This document shows, piece after piece, positions 16,969 through 24,961 of a stretch of DNA of 64,000 nt. Source of the stretch: Sphingomonas sanguinis (GTDB lineage: Bacteria > Pseudomonadota > Alphaproteobacteria > Sphingomonadales > Sphingomonadaceae); contig NZ_CP079203.1 in NCBI RefSeq assembly GCF_019297835.1, forward strand, positions 2,329,001 through 2,393,000, written 5' to 3'. The notes beneath the pieces were generated by a model, which saw only the letters and a list, made by a program, of their open reading frames with translations, ran no database searches and was not told where the DNA came from. The position numbers and the translations under genes are program-made. Each line of letters opens with the position of its first letter. The first letter of the stretch is position 1.

Positions 16969-18204
16969 ATGCTTTCCAACGCAGCTCTGAAGAGCGCGCG
17001 GCCGAAGCCGCTCGCCTATAAAATTTGGGACGCGATGGGCCTGCACCTGTTCGTCGCGCCTACCGGCCTGCGGGCGTGGCGCGTCCGGATCAGGGCCGAT
17101 CACCGCGAGACGGTCATTTCGCTGGGCAGCTGGCCCGACGTGTCGCTCGACGCTGCCCGCGAGGCAGCGGGGATCGCGCGCGGTATGTACATCCAGGGCG
17201 TGCAGCCGAAGGTCATTTCTGCGAAGATGGCCGAGCGCCTGACGCAATCAGCGATCACCCTCGAGCAGCTGGCCCGCGACTGGCATACGGCGCGGCGCGA
17301 TCGTTGGACCGCTGTCCACGCGGCCGACGTCCTGGCCAGCCTCGAGCGCCACGTCTTCCCGGCGATCGGCGAGGATCTGGCGACCGCCATCACCACGCCG
17401 CAGCTGCTGCGCCTGCTCGGCAAGATCGCGCGGACCGGCGCGGCCGAGACGGCGCGCCGCATCGCGCAGCGCCTCTCGGCAATCTACCGCTTCGCGCGTA
17501 CCCGAAGTATCGTCGACGGCGATCCCGCCGCTGGCTTGGTCCGCGAGCTGGCGACCGGCGCGCCTGCCCAGCGCCAGCCCGCGCTGGAGGATCTGGGCGA
17601 AGCGCGGGGCCTCCTCGATGCCGCCGATCGCGCGCGTGCTGCCCCGGCCATCCGGCTGGCGTCGCGATTCTTGGCGCTGACCGCCGTCCGCCTCGCGGCC
17701 GTGCGCGGCGCGCGGTGGGACGAGATCGAGGGCGTCGACTGGTCGACCGAGGCCCCATCGCCCGCCGCCCTGTGGCGGATACCGGCCGCGCGGATGAAGA
17801 TGGCCGTTGCGAAGAAGGCCGACGCGGCGAATGACCACCTCGTTCCCCTGTCGGCCGCAGCGGTTTCGGTGCTGCGCCAGGCGCGGGCCATCGGCGGCGG
17901 GGATCTGATCTTCCACCGCGGCGGTCAGGCGATCGGCGCGGGCGCGATCGGCGCGCTGTATGATCGGTGCGGCTTCGCCGGGCGGCATGTGCCGCATGGG
18001 TGGCGAGCGACCTTCTCGACGGCGATGAATGAACGCTTCCCGGATGACCGCTTCGCGATCGATCGCGCCCTGGCCCACGTCCAGGCGTCGGCCGTCGAGG
18101 CAGCGTACAATCGGTCGCAGCATCTCGACCGTCGACGTTGGCTGTTCGATCGGTGGGCGGAGCTGCTCGAAGGCGACGCTTCCACCAGCGATCGGTCGAA
18201 ATAG
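16969..18204 (+). CDS. Tyrosine recombinase integrase of the prophage
   Basis: A 411-residue P4-type integrase with an N-terminal DUF4102-like domain (MLSNAALKSARPKPLAYK, then GLRAWRVRIRADHRETVISL). The catalytic domain contains LTAVRLAAVRGARWDEI (first Arg), HGWRATFST (H-x-x-R), AHVQASAVEAAYNR (final His region and nucleophile Tyr). The frame is open upstream to 16834, but the chosen start gives the usual family N-terminus. It would integrate or excise the prophage at a tRNA-type site; the tRNA-Thr fragment at 19517 is the nearest candidate. Confidence 0.9.
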   Translation: MLSNAALKSARPKPLAYKIWDAMGLHLFVAPTGLRAWRVRIRADHRETVISLGSWPDVSLDAAREAAGIARGMYIQGVQPKVISAKMAERLTQSAITLEQLARDWHTARRDRWTAVHAADVLASLERHVFPAIGEDLATAITTPQLLRLLGKIARTGAAETARRIAQRLSAIYRFARTRSIVDGDPAAGLVRELATGAPAQRQPALEDLGEARGLLDAADRARAAPAIRLASRFLALTAVRLAAVRGARWDEIEGVDWSTEAPSPAALWRIPAARMKMAVAKKADAANDHLVPLSAAAVSVLRQARAIGGGDLIFHRGGQAIGAGAIGALYDRCGFAGRHVPHGWRATFSTAMNERFPDDRFAIDRALAHVQASAVEAAYNRSQHLDRRRWLFDRWAELLEGDASTSDRSK

Positions 18205-18243
18205 GGCTGGCACGGTTCCTGCGGTCCCCGCCTCGATAGCCCT

Positions 18244-18291
18244 CGGGCGGCGCAGCCGCCCGGTCCCGACAGCCGCATCTTGGCTATCGGG
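18244..18291 (+). terminator. Two hairpins after the integrase gene
   Basis: CGGGCGGC-GCA-GCCGCCCG (18244-18262) is a perfect 8-bp stem with a 3-base loop. It is followed at once by CCCGACAGCC...GGCTATCGGG (18265-18291), pairing at nine of ten positions. No T-run follows, so they could be a factor-dependent terminator or an mRNA-stabilising structure rather than an intrinsic terminator. They separate the integrase gene from a converging minus-strand gene. Confidence 0.45.
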
Positions 18292-18425
18292 TGCTTGAGG
18301 TGATCCGTTTGCGGAGCTGGGGGGACCAGCAGGCTACCGGGTGCCTCGAATTCTGCTGCCTAATCAACGTGTCGCGATAGCGACTCCTTATCCACTTTGC
18401 TCTTGAGGTCCTGATACAAGGACAT

Positions 18426-19274
18426 TCAGGGACTCGCGTTAGCGACCGAGACGCCGAGGCTGCGGACGGCTTCGCCTAGGGCGGATTTAGCGCTCAGGAA
18501 GCCCGTGGGGGCCGCTGGGGCGTCGTTCGTCGGGGCAGGCTTGTTTCGCCCCAGGCGTTTCCATCGGCGCCCACGGAGCTGGAGAAAGCGCTGATAGATG
18601 CGGTTCGGCATCGCCTTGCGGTGGTTCAGGAAATAGGCGTGCGAGGTCTGCTCGCGCTGGGGGCCGAATTGCCCGTCAGAGTCGGGCTTTCGCCTGCTGC
18701 GCCGGACGCGATCGATAAAGCCGTGATGGAGCAGGCGCTCCAGCGATCGCCATACGCCCTTGACGCAACAGACGGCCCGCGCCGCTATTTCCTCGCCGGA
18801 CGGGAATATCTCCCCCGTCTTGGCATTCAGGAACGACAGGATCGCGCGCAGGATCGAGACGTCGAAGGGCCGCATGCGCAGCCGCGCGCGCTCCAGCTCC
18901 GCGTCGATCGCCAGGAATTCCTGGCGCACCGTCGCCAGCCGGCCGATCGGGCGATCGGCGGGCGACATCGCCTTCAGCTGCTGTTCCTCCGCCTCGAGCG
19001 CGGCATGGCGTGCCTTCAGCGCAAACAGCTCCGTGCGCGGGTATCGCTTATAGTGGAGCTGGGACAGCTCCTGTGCCGTGTCGAGCAGCGTCTCCACGGT
19101 CGCAATCCGCTCGGCCGGGGTCTCGAAACGATTATGCTCCCACGGCTTCGCATCCGGTTCGTTCTCGTCGATCGATCCCCGATGCACCGGGTCGCTGCCC
19201 GGCTTCTTCCCCTGAAATTTGGCCGTCAGGCCGTTGATAAGCTTACTGGTTGCCCGTGCTGAGGCGAACGTCAT
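18426..19274 (-). CDS. Helix-turn-helix DNA-binding protein, possible replication initiator
   Basis: A 282-residue protein. Residues about 75-130 are helical and Glu-rich. A winged-helix-like segment follows (about 155-215: DVSILRAILSFLNAKTGEIF..GEEIAARAVCCVKGVWRSLERLLHHGFIDRV), of the helix_turn_helix_36 type seen in phage and plasmid replication or partner proteins. The frame is open upstream to 19412, but MTFASARATSKLINGL is the first Met followed by a protein-like sequence. It ends near the hairpins after the integrase gene, tail to tail. Replication initiation is a guess from domain type. Confidence 0.6.
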   Translation of the reverse strand: MTFASARATSKLINGLTAKFQGKKPGSDPVHRGSIDENEPDAKPWEHNRFETPAERIATVETLLDTAQELSQLHYKRYPRTELFALKARHAALEAEEQQLKAMSPADRPIGRLATVRQEFLAIDAELERARLRMRPFDVSILRAILSFLNAKTGEIFPSGEEIAARAVCCVKGVWRSLERLLHHGFIDRVRRSRRKPDSDGQFGPQREQTSHAYFLNHRKAMPNRIYQRFLQLRGRRWKRLGRNKPAPTNDAPAAPTGFLSAKSALGEAVRSLGVSVANASP

Positions 19275-19516
19275 TTCGGCTTCCCGTGACCGAAGTGCTT
19301 TGGATGCACGAAAGCGCCGCCTGAATCGCATTTTCAGACGCGCGCTGTGCAAATCGGCAGACCTGTCACCAGGTCTTGGAGGGTGGGATTGGCCAACAGC
19401 CGTCCTGCGCATTTCCTGCGCAGGTCAGAGACGTTCTCTGTAAATGCTGGCTAAATTGTCGCTGGCACCGCGCTAACGACGCTCAAGATTCCCCAAAATG
19501 TAGGACATCTATTGCG

Positions 19517-19561
19517 TTCGTAATGCGGGGGTCACAGGTTCGAGTCCTGTAAGCGGCACCA
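19517..19561 (+). other. tRNA-Thr 3' fragment, element attachment site
   Basis: The 45 bases from TTCGTAATGCGGGGG to AAGCGGCACCA contain the 3' part of the anticodon loop (CGT anticodon), the 3' anticodon strand, variable loop, a complete T arm (ACAGG-TTCGAGT-CCTGT) and the acceptor 3' strand with CCA. The AAGCGGC acceptor strand and CGT anticodon suggest tRNA-Thr. The upstream bases ATTGCG do not pair with TGCGG and no 5' half is present, so this is a fragment. Such fragments mark the att core of integrases that use tRNA 3' ends. The second integrase begins 151 bases later. Confidence 0.8.
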
Positions 19562-19649
19562 TCACGTCCCCGGAACAAACCTGGAAAACCGCAGAAATCT
19601 GCGGTAAAATGCCTCTCGGCGGTCCCGTGAAATCTCATTATGTTCCGCC

Positions 19650-19711
19650 GTGGCCCACTCAAAAGGGGCCACGAATCATGGGGCCACGAACGTTGCAGGA
19701 GGCGTGGCCCC
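19650..19711. promoter_or_regulatory. Four GGCCAC/GTGGCC sites before the second integrase
   Basis: GTGGCCC (19650-19656), GGGGCCAC (19665-19672), GGGGCCAC (19680-19687) and GTGGCCCC (19704-19711) form two inverted pairs and one direct pair between the attachment fragment and the integrase ATG. The last site touches the start codon and follows the AGGAGG ribosome binding site. They could be recombinase or excisionase arm sites, or an RNA structure limiting integrase translation. Confidence 0.45.
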
Positions 19712-20929
19712 ATGCTTACGGTTGTGCAGATCCGGGCGCTGAAACCGGCAGAGCGTCCCTACAAGGTGGCCGATTCGGACGGCCTATATCTACTGGTGCA
19801 GCCATCCGGCGCCCTGCTCTGGCGCTTTCGCTACCGGTGCTGCGGCATCGAGCGCAAATTATCGCTGGGCAGTTTCCCCGATGTCACCTTGATGCAGGCG
19901 CGCCGGAAGCGCGACGAGGCCAAGGCCGAACTCGATGACGGGATCGACCCTGTGGAGGAAAAGCGCCAGCGGCGGCTGAAGGCCGAACTGGCGGCGCAGA
20001 CGACGTTCGCGCTCGTCGCCGGGGAATATATCGAGAAGATGGAGCGCGAGGGCCGTTCCCCCGCTACCATCAAGAAAGCGCGCTGGTTCCTCGAACTACT
20101 CGATGGCATCGCCAAGCGTCCGATCGCGGCGATCACCCCGCATGAGCTTCTCGACGTGCTGAAGCGGGTCGAGCGTCGCGGGCATCATGAGACGGCGCTT
20201 CGGCTCCGCTCCTTCGCCGGCCGTGTCTTCCGCTATGGTTTCGCGACCCTGCGCACCGAGCGTAATCCAGCCGACATCCTGCGCGGCGCCCTTACTGTTC
20301 CCAGGGTCAAGCATCATGCGGCGATCGTCGAGCCCAAGAAAGTCGGCGACCTGCTGCGCGCAATAGACGGGTACACGGGCCGGCCCGAGACCCTGCATGC
20401 ACTCAGGATCGCGCCGCATGTCTTCCTGCGCCCGGGTGAGTTGCGGCAGGCGAAATGGAGCGAGATCGACTTCGCCGAAAAAGTCTGGCGCGTGCCGGCC
20501 GAGCGCATGAAGATGAAGCAGCCGCATGCCGTACCCTTGTCGCGGCAGGTGCTGTTCCTTTTGCAGGATCTGCGGTCGCTGGCGCGGGACAGCGAATTCC
20601 TCTTCCCGGCGCTTCATACCACCAAGCGCTGCATCTCGGACAATACGCTGAACGTCGCGCTGCGCCGCCTGGGGTTCGAGAACGATGAGATGACCAGCCA
20701 CGGCTTCCGCGCCATGGCCAGCACGCTCCTCAACGAGTCAGGGCTGTGGCATCCCGATGCCATCGAGCGCGCGCTGGCCCATGGCGAGAAGGACAAGGTG
20801 CGCGCCGCCTATCATCGCGGCGCGCACTGGGCGGAACGGGTGCGCATGGCGCAGTGGTGGTCGGATTATCTCGACCAACTCCGGATCGGCGGTGCCATCA
20901 TCAAGGGCAAGTTTCGCAAGCGAGCGTAG
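19712..20929 (+). CDS. Tyrosine recombinase integrase of the conjugative element
   Basis: A 405-residue P4-type integrase. The N-terminal DUF4102 domain begins MLTVVQIRALKPAERPYK and contains SDGLYLLVQPSGALLWRFRY. The catalytic domain has FLRPGELRQAKWSEID (Arg), HGFRAMAST (H-x-x-R) and ALAHGEKDKVRAAYHR (His region and Tyr). The ATG at 19712 follows AGGAGG at suitable distance and gives the usual family N-terminus; the open frame upstream to 19640 runs through the repeat sites. Its position next to the tRNA fragment is typical of integrases of genomic islands and integrative conjugative elements. Confidence 0.92.
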   Translation: MLTVVQIRALKPAERPYKVADSDGLYLLVQPSGALLWRFRYRCCGIERKLSLGSFPDVTLMQARRKRDEAKAELDDGIDPVEEKRQRRLKAELAAQTTFALVAGEYIEKMEREGRSPATIKKARWFLELLDGIAKRPIAAITPHELLDVLKRVERRGHHETALRLRSFAGRVFRYGFATLRTERNPADILRGALTVPRVKHHAAIVEPKKVGDLLRAIDGYTGRPETLHALRIAPHVFLRPGELRQAKWSEIDFAEKVWRVPAERMKMKQPHAVPLSRQVLFLLQDLRSLARDSEFLFPALHTTKRCISDNTLNVALRRLGFENDEMTSHGFRAMASTLLNESGLWHPDAIERALAHGEKDKVRAAYHRGAHWAERVRMAQWWSDYLDQLRIGGAIIKGKFRKRA

Positions 20930-20960
20930 GACTTGCTACGCCTGCCATGCGATGATGGCG

Positions 20961-21161
20961 TCATTTCGCAGGATCGTAGGAAGCGGGATTGCGCATCCAC
21001 TCGTCGATGGCCGATGCACGCCAACCTATGCAGCGGGTGCTGAGCTGAGTGCTCCTTGGAAAGGTGCCGTCGGCCATCTTGCGATATAGGGTGGAACGGC
21101 AAAGTCCTGTCTGCGCCAGGACGGCGTTCAGACGGAGAAAGCGGTCAGGATTAGCGGACAT
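20961..21161 (-). CDS. AlpA-family regulator or excisionase
   Basis: A 66-residue protein with the MerR-like helix-turn-helix of AlpA proteins: FLRLNAVLAQTGLCRSTLYR, then KMADGTFPRSTQLSTRCIGW, and a final WRASAIDEWM. In phage P4 and genomic islands such proteins activate integrase or act as excisionases. It converges on the integrase gene with 31 bases between stops. ATG at 21161 is preceded by AAAGGTGGTACCC, which supports this start over the GTG three codons upstream. Confidence 0.85.
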   Translation of the reverse strand: MSANPDRFLRLNAVLAQTGLCRSTLYRKMADGTFPRSTQLSTRCIGWRASAIDEWMRNPASYDPAK

Positions 21162-21572
21162 GGGTACCACCTTTCGGTTTTTGCGGTTGGGAACCGCTAA
21201 GGTCCTGTTTCCCCGCTAAGTGGAGTAGATCCTCTTTGGGTCCTCCGGGGTGCTCGCGAGGGACATTCGCTACCGTCTCTCACGATGCTGCAGGAACGGC
21301 ATCGACGCCGCTGGCGTGGTGCCAAGCTGCTCCGTCTGGATCCATTCTGTTTTGTGACCCGAGGCAAAGAGCGCGAGTGTCGCAATGCTTGGTGGATATC
21401 GACGGCGCCCCACCCAAATCTGCGCAAGGGCGTGAAGGCAAGGCTGGCAAACGTTGGAATCGCGCGCGCGTTACATGTCGTCGTCCAACCATGCTGACGA
21501 GAATAGCTCTTCCCCGCCTCTGGCCGCTACCCTCGCGGACGCCCGATACAGCCCAGCGTCCTTAACGTTGAT
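21162..21572. other. Stretch without a recognisable gene
   Basis: About 410 bases between the AlpA-like gene and the hipBA operator array. Several short frames are open on both strands (for example 21236-21565 plus), but none has a recognisable domain, a good ribosome binding site or codon use like the neighbours. The stretch presumably contains the AlpA promoter on the minus strand. Confidence 0.4.
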
Positions 21573-21671
21573 AATGCCCCACAGGGTATAAATTGCATTT
21601 ACTCCCTGCAGGGTATAAATAAACACTATACCCTTCAAGGTATATCGCTAGTTTATCCCTTATAGGGTATG
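21573..21671 (+). promoter_or_regulatory. Four tandem operators before hipBA, exact 27-bp spacing
   Basis: The half-site A(G/A)GGTAT(A/G) begins at 21583, 21610, 21637 and 21664, each exactly 27 bases from the next. With its left arm each is an 18-base unit, clearest at 21627-21644 (TATACC..GGTATA) and 21600-21617 (CTCCCTGCAGGGTATA within it). E. coli HipB binds four TATCC-N8-GGATA operators before its own operon, so autorepression by the HipB encoded 23 bases downstream is likely. The -10 and -35 boxes would lie among the sites. Confidence 0.75.
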
Positions 21672-21693
21672 CCGTCACTGAAAGGCGTCTCCC

Positions 21694-21942
21694 GTGGCCC
21701 ACATTGCTCGCTCTCCCAAACAGCTCGGTGCGCTCATCCATAACGCGCGGACCAAGCGCAACCTCACCCAGCAGGCTCTGGCGGCCTTGGTTGGCACCGG
21801 GCAGAAGACGATCTCCCGCATCGAAAGCGGGCAGACGGGTACGAAGCTCGACACCCTGTTCGGTATCCTGGCAGCGCTCGACCTCGACATGCAGATCGCA
21901 CCGCGCAGCAAGGGCAGCGCTGACCTGAGCGAAATCTTCTGA
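21694..21942 (+). CDS. hipB: HipB-like antitoxin, XRE family
   Basis: An 82-residue DNA-binding protein with one XRE helix-turn-helix: LGALIHNARTKRNLTQQALA followed by ALVGTGQKTISRIESGQ. The tail DLDMQIAPRS and the position directly before hipA match HipB proteins, which neutralise HipA and repress their own operon through the operators just upstream. The start is GTG, with AAAGG eight bases before it. Its stop is two bases before the hipA ATG, so the pair is one transcription unit. Confidence 0.88.
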   Translation: MAHIARSPKQLGALIHNARTKRNLTQQALAALVGTGQKTISRIESGQTGTKLDTLFGILAALDLDMQIAPRSKGSADLSEIF

Positions 21943-21944
21943 CA

Positions 21945-23276
21945 ATGGCACGCCGCAAGACCCACGTTCCCCTGAACGTGCTGATCAATAATCGCCTCGT
22001 CGGCCGCCTCGAGAAGGAAACGAGCGGCGCCGTATCGTTCCGCTATGATCAGAGCTGGCTCGAGTGGGAGCACGCATTTGCGGCCTCGCTGTCACTGCCG
22101 CTTCGTGCAACCACCTATCGCGGCGCGCCGGTACTCGCCGTTTTCGACAACCTGCTTCCCGACAGCGTAGATATCCGACGCCGCGTGGCGGAGCGCACGG
22201 GTGCCGAAGGTACCGATCCGTACAGTCTCTTGGCCCGCATCGGCCGGGATTGTGTCGGTGCGATGCAGTTCCTGCCTGACGGTGAGGCCATCGACGCGAT
22301 AGGCGATATACGGGGCGAAGCGTTGGGCGAAGAGGATATCGAACACCTCCTCGACAATCTCAAAGGTGCGCCGCTCGGGATCGATCCTGGCCAGGAATTT
22401 CGAATCTCAATTGCCGGTGCGCAGGAGAAGACCGCGCTGCTGCGCCACGACGGCCAGTGGCTACGTCCAATCGGAACGACTCCGACAACGCATATCCTAA
22501 AGCCTCAGCTCGGCGAGATCCCGACATCCACCGGCATGGTCGACATGACCGCCAGTGTCGACAACGAGCATTACTGCCTGGCGCTGCTGGGTGCCTTCGG
22601 CTTGCCGGTGGCGAAAACCGAGATCGTCACCTTCGGGGCGCGACGCGCGCTGGTCGTCGAGCGGTTCGATCGCCGATGGCTCGCCGATGGCCGGCTGCTG
22701 CGCGTTCCGCAGGAAGACTGCTGCCAGGCACTCGGCGTGCCATCCTCCCAGAAATACCAAAGCGAAGGTGGTCCCGCCGCGGCGGACATCATAAGACTGC
22801 TCGGCGGTAGCGACGATCCGACCGAGGATCAGGTGACATTCCTGTCGAGCCAGATCATCTTCTGGCTCATCGGCGCGACCGACGGACATGCGAAAAACTT
22901 CAGCCTCTTCCTGCGTCCGGGCGGCGGCTTCAAGCTGACGCCCTTCTACGATGTCCTGAGCGTCCAGGATGCTGTCGATCGCGGACAGTTGGCACAGAAG
23001 AGTTTCCGGTTGGCGATGTCGGCGGGCACCAGCCGCCATTACCGGATCGAGGAAGTCCTGGGCCGGCACTTCGTCCAGACCGCGAGAGCCGCAGGTATCG
23101 GCCCGACCATTATCGACAAGGTCATCACCGACATTCGCAAAAATGCCGTCACGGCCGCGGACGTTGCGCGAGAAGCAATGCCGGACGACTTCGCCGACGA
23201 CGTCCATGCCAGCGTCAGCCGCGCGATCGCCGATCGTCTGGCACGTCTCGACACGGCGTTTACGGAGCTAAGCTAG
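21945..23276 (+). CDS. hipA: HipA-family serine/threonine kinase toxin
   Basis: A 443-residue full-length HipA. The N-terminal couple_hipA domain begins LNVLINNRLVGRLEKE and continues through FDNLLPDSVDIRRRVAERTG. The kinase part has ISIAGAQEKTALL (ATP-loop region), THILKPQL, VERFDRRW, and the catalytic GATDGHAKNFSLF and FYDVLS segments with their Asp residues intact. HipA of E. coli phosphorylates glutamyl-tRNA synthetase and causes persistence. The toxin probably stabilises this element in its host. Its last four bases overlap the converging minus-strand gene. Confidence 0.92.
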   Translation: MARRKTHVPLNVLINNRLVGRLEKETSGAVSFRYDQSWLEWEHAFAASLSLPLRATTYRGAPVLAVFDNLLPDSVDIRRRVAERTGAEGTDPYSLLARIGRDCVGAMQFLPDGEAIDAIGDIRGEALGEEDIEHLLDNLKGAPLGIDPGQEFRISIAGAQEKTALLRHDGQWLRPIGTTPTTHILKPQLGEIPTSTGMVDMTASVDNEHYCLALLGAFGLPVAKTEIVTFGARRALVVERFDRRWLADGRLLRVPQEDCCQALGVPSSQKYQSEGGPAAADIIRLLGGSDDPTEDQVTFLSSQIIFWLIGATDGHAKNFSLFLRPGGGFKLTPFYDVLSVQDAVDRGQLAQKSFRLAMSAGTSRHYRIEEVLGRHFVQTARAAGIGPTIIDKVITDIRKNAVTAADVAREAMPDDFADDVHASVSRAIADRLARLDTAFTELS

Positions 23277-23506
23277 TCGCGTTGCAAAACATGTCCGGCA
23301 TGCCCCTCTCCGCCACCCTCATTGTCGGTCAACCGCTTGAGGCTCCGATACTGGACCAGCGTGGCACGGCCGACCTTCGTCGTCTCGAGGTCGCCCGACT
23401 GGATGAGCTTGTAGATCCGCGAGCGGCTGAGGCCGGTGATGCAAACCGCCGTTGCCACGCGGACCGTCAGCGGCTCGATCTTCCTTTCCCATGCCCGCTC
23501 GATCAT
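23273..23506 (-). CDS. Helix-turn-helix protein at the end of the trb operon
   Basis: A 77-residue protein with an excisionase or MerR-like helix-turn-helix: VRVATAVCITGLSRSRIYKL, then IQSGDLETTKVGRATLVQY. It is the last gene of the long minus-strand conjugation operon and its start overlaps the DUF2274 gene by ATGA-type coupling. Similar small regulators end trb operons in other alphaproteobacterial elements. It may control conjugation genes or assist excision. Its stop overlaps that of hipA on the other strand. Confidence 0.75.
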   Translation of the reverse strand: MIERAWERKIEPLTVRVATAVCITGLSRSRIYKLIQSGDLETTKVGRATLVQYRSLKRLTDNEGGGEGHAGHVLQRD

Positions 23507-23733
23507 TTCTGCCCCCGTACTCGCGCGTCGCGCTCGCGCACGAACGCCCGATCGCTCTCCAGGAAGGCCGACAACATCGCGGGGATCAATTCGGTGACCG
23601 GCTCCTCGATGCCGTAGGTCGAGGCATAGACCGCAGCATAGGCCTGCAACGACGACTGGAGGTCCGGCGTGATGGTGATGGCCAGCTTGACCGGCGTGCG
23701 GTCGGGCAGCTTGCCAAGCTTGAGATCGGCCAT
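23503..23733 (-). CDS. DUF2274 protein of the conjugation operon
   Basis: A 76-residue protein beginning MADLKLGKLPDRTPVKLAIT, the start of the DUF2274 family, which is encoded next to trbI in many alphaproteobacterial integrative elements. The central LQSSLQAYAAVYASTYG segment is helical. Function is unknown. One base separates it from the trbI stop, and its own stop overlaps the next gene. Confidence 0.82.
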   Translation of the reverse strand: MADLKLGKLPDRTPVKLAITITPDLQSSLQAYAAVYASTYGIEEPVTELIPAMLSAFLESDRAFVRERDARVRGQK

Positions 23734-23734
23734 G

Positions 23735-24961
23735 TCAGCTTGTCCTTCTCGGATAAGGGGCGAGGATGAGATCGTGGGTCACCAGCAAGCGGACCGGCGC
23801 GCCGGGACGGATCGTGACCGTCGGCTGGACGTCGAGGTTGCGCTGGGTGATCTGGTCGCCGGCCCGCGCGACGTTCATCTGGGCGGACTGGCGGATCGCC
23901 TGCACGAGGTCGCTTCCGCCGGAGATCGACAGCTCGGAACCGACGCCGAGCATGGTCGCGATCGCGACACCCTTGAGCAGCGTCCATGTGTGGAAATCGA
24001 CCCGGTCGGCAAGCCCGGCATAGCCTTCCGGGTCGGTGGCAGGCATGTTGTCGAGCCGCACCGAGCCGCCGTCGGGCAGGATCAGCCTTTGCCAGATCAC
24101 CAGCGCACGGCGCTGCCCGAACGCGACGACGCTGTCATACTTGCCGATCAGCCGGGCACCCTGTGGTACGAGCAGGATCGTCCCCGTGACGGTATCGAAC
24201 ACGTTCTGGGTGACCTGCGCGGTGACCATGCCGGGCAGGTCAGAACTCAAGCCGGTGATGAGGCTTGCCGCGATCACGCTGCCCGCCAGCAGGCTGTTGG
24301 GCGAAGCAGGAGTGACGAGGGCGCCGACGTTGAGATCGCCGCCCGTGTCTCTGGCCGCGGCGAACTGCTCCTTGCGCGTCCCCGTCGCCGTCGCAGGGAT
24401 GGCATCAGGGACTTCGGGGCCGACGGAGGAAGCAGGGGTGACCACGCTATGGCCGGTCGTGACCTGCGCCATCAGGCCCGATTCTCGCGCCGCCTTGAGG
24501 TCGGCCATCCGCTGCTGCCGTGCTGCCGCGACCGTATCGACGGACGGAGGAGCAACGGTCGCTTCGGCCCGTTCCTGTGCGCGAAGGATTGGCCGGCCAA
24601 GGTCGCCGGGAAGCGGTGGGCCGAGCCTGGGCGCATCGCCATAGCTGGCCGGGAGGCCAGAGAGTGCGTCGGCGGCGGGCTTCGCTATCGGCTGAGACAA
24701 TTCGCTGTCCTGCGCGACGTGCCGGAAGACCTGCGGCTTCAACGCCATCCACGCGATACCCATCAGGCTGGCCGAGCCCAGTGCGGCGAGGCCGATGATC
24801 GCACCCTTGCGGAAGCGGATCGCGCGTGCCGGACGGGAACGGATGGCCAATGTTTCCGGGTCGACCTTCGGCGGCTGGGCGGGCGCCTCGGGTGCGGGCG
24901 CGTCGAGCATGGCTTCGGCGGGCGAAGGTGCGTCTGACGAAGGTTCGGCAATCTCGGTCAT
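23735..24961 (-). CDS. trbI: Conjugal transfer protein TrbI (VirB10-like)
   Basis: A 408-residue protein bridging the inner and outer membranes in the type IV secretion core complex. It has a cytoplasmic Pro/Ala-rich N-terminus, one membrane segment (GAIIGLAALGSASLMGIAWM, about residues 53-72), a periplasmic Pro/Ala-rich stretch and the C-terminal VirB10 barrel domain (SLLAGSVIAASLITGLSSDL; LVPQGARLIGKYDS; LILPDGGSVRLDN). ATG at 24961 overlaps the trbG stop (ATGA). A longer open frame upstream lies antisense-like within trbG and was not used. Confidence 0.93.
   Translation of the reverse strand: MTEIAEPSSDAPSPAEAMLDAPAPEAPAQPPKVDPETLAIRSRPARAIRFRKGAIIGLAALGSASLMGIAWMALKPQVFRHVAQDSELSQPIAKPAADALSGLPASYGDAPRLGPPLPGDLGRPILRAQERAEATVAPPSVDTVAAARQQRMADLKAARESGLMAQVTTGHSVVTPASSVGPEVPDAIPATATGTRKEQFAAARDTGGDLNVGALVTPASPNSLLAGSVIAASLITGLSSDLPGMVTAQVTQNVFDTVTGTILLVPQGARLIGKYDSVVAFGQRRALVIWQRLILPDGGSVRLDNMPATDPEGYAGLADRVDFHTWTLLKGVAIATMLGVGSELSISGGSDLVQAIRQSAQMNVARAGDQITQRNLDVQPTVTIRPGAPVRLLVTHDLILAPYPRRTS

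Noticed and set aside
19500..19561. A complete tRNA-Thr gene
   Set aside because: Only the 3' part from the anticodon loop is present; the bases before it do not form the 5' anticodon strand, D arm or acceptor strand.
21236..21565. A 109-codon plus-strand frame before hipBA
   Set aside because: No domain, no ribosome binding site, and it ends just before the operator array; treated as non-coding.
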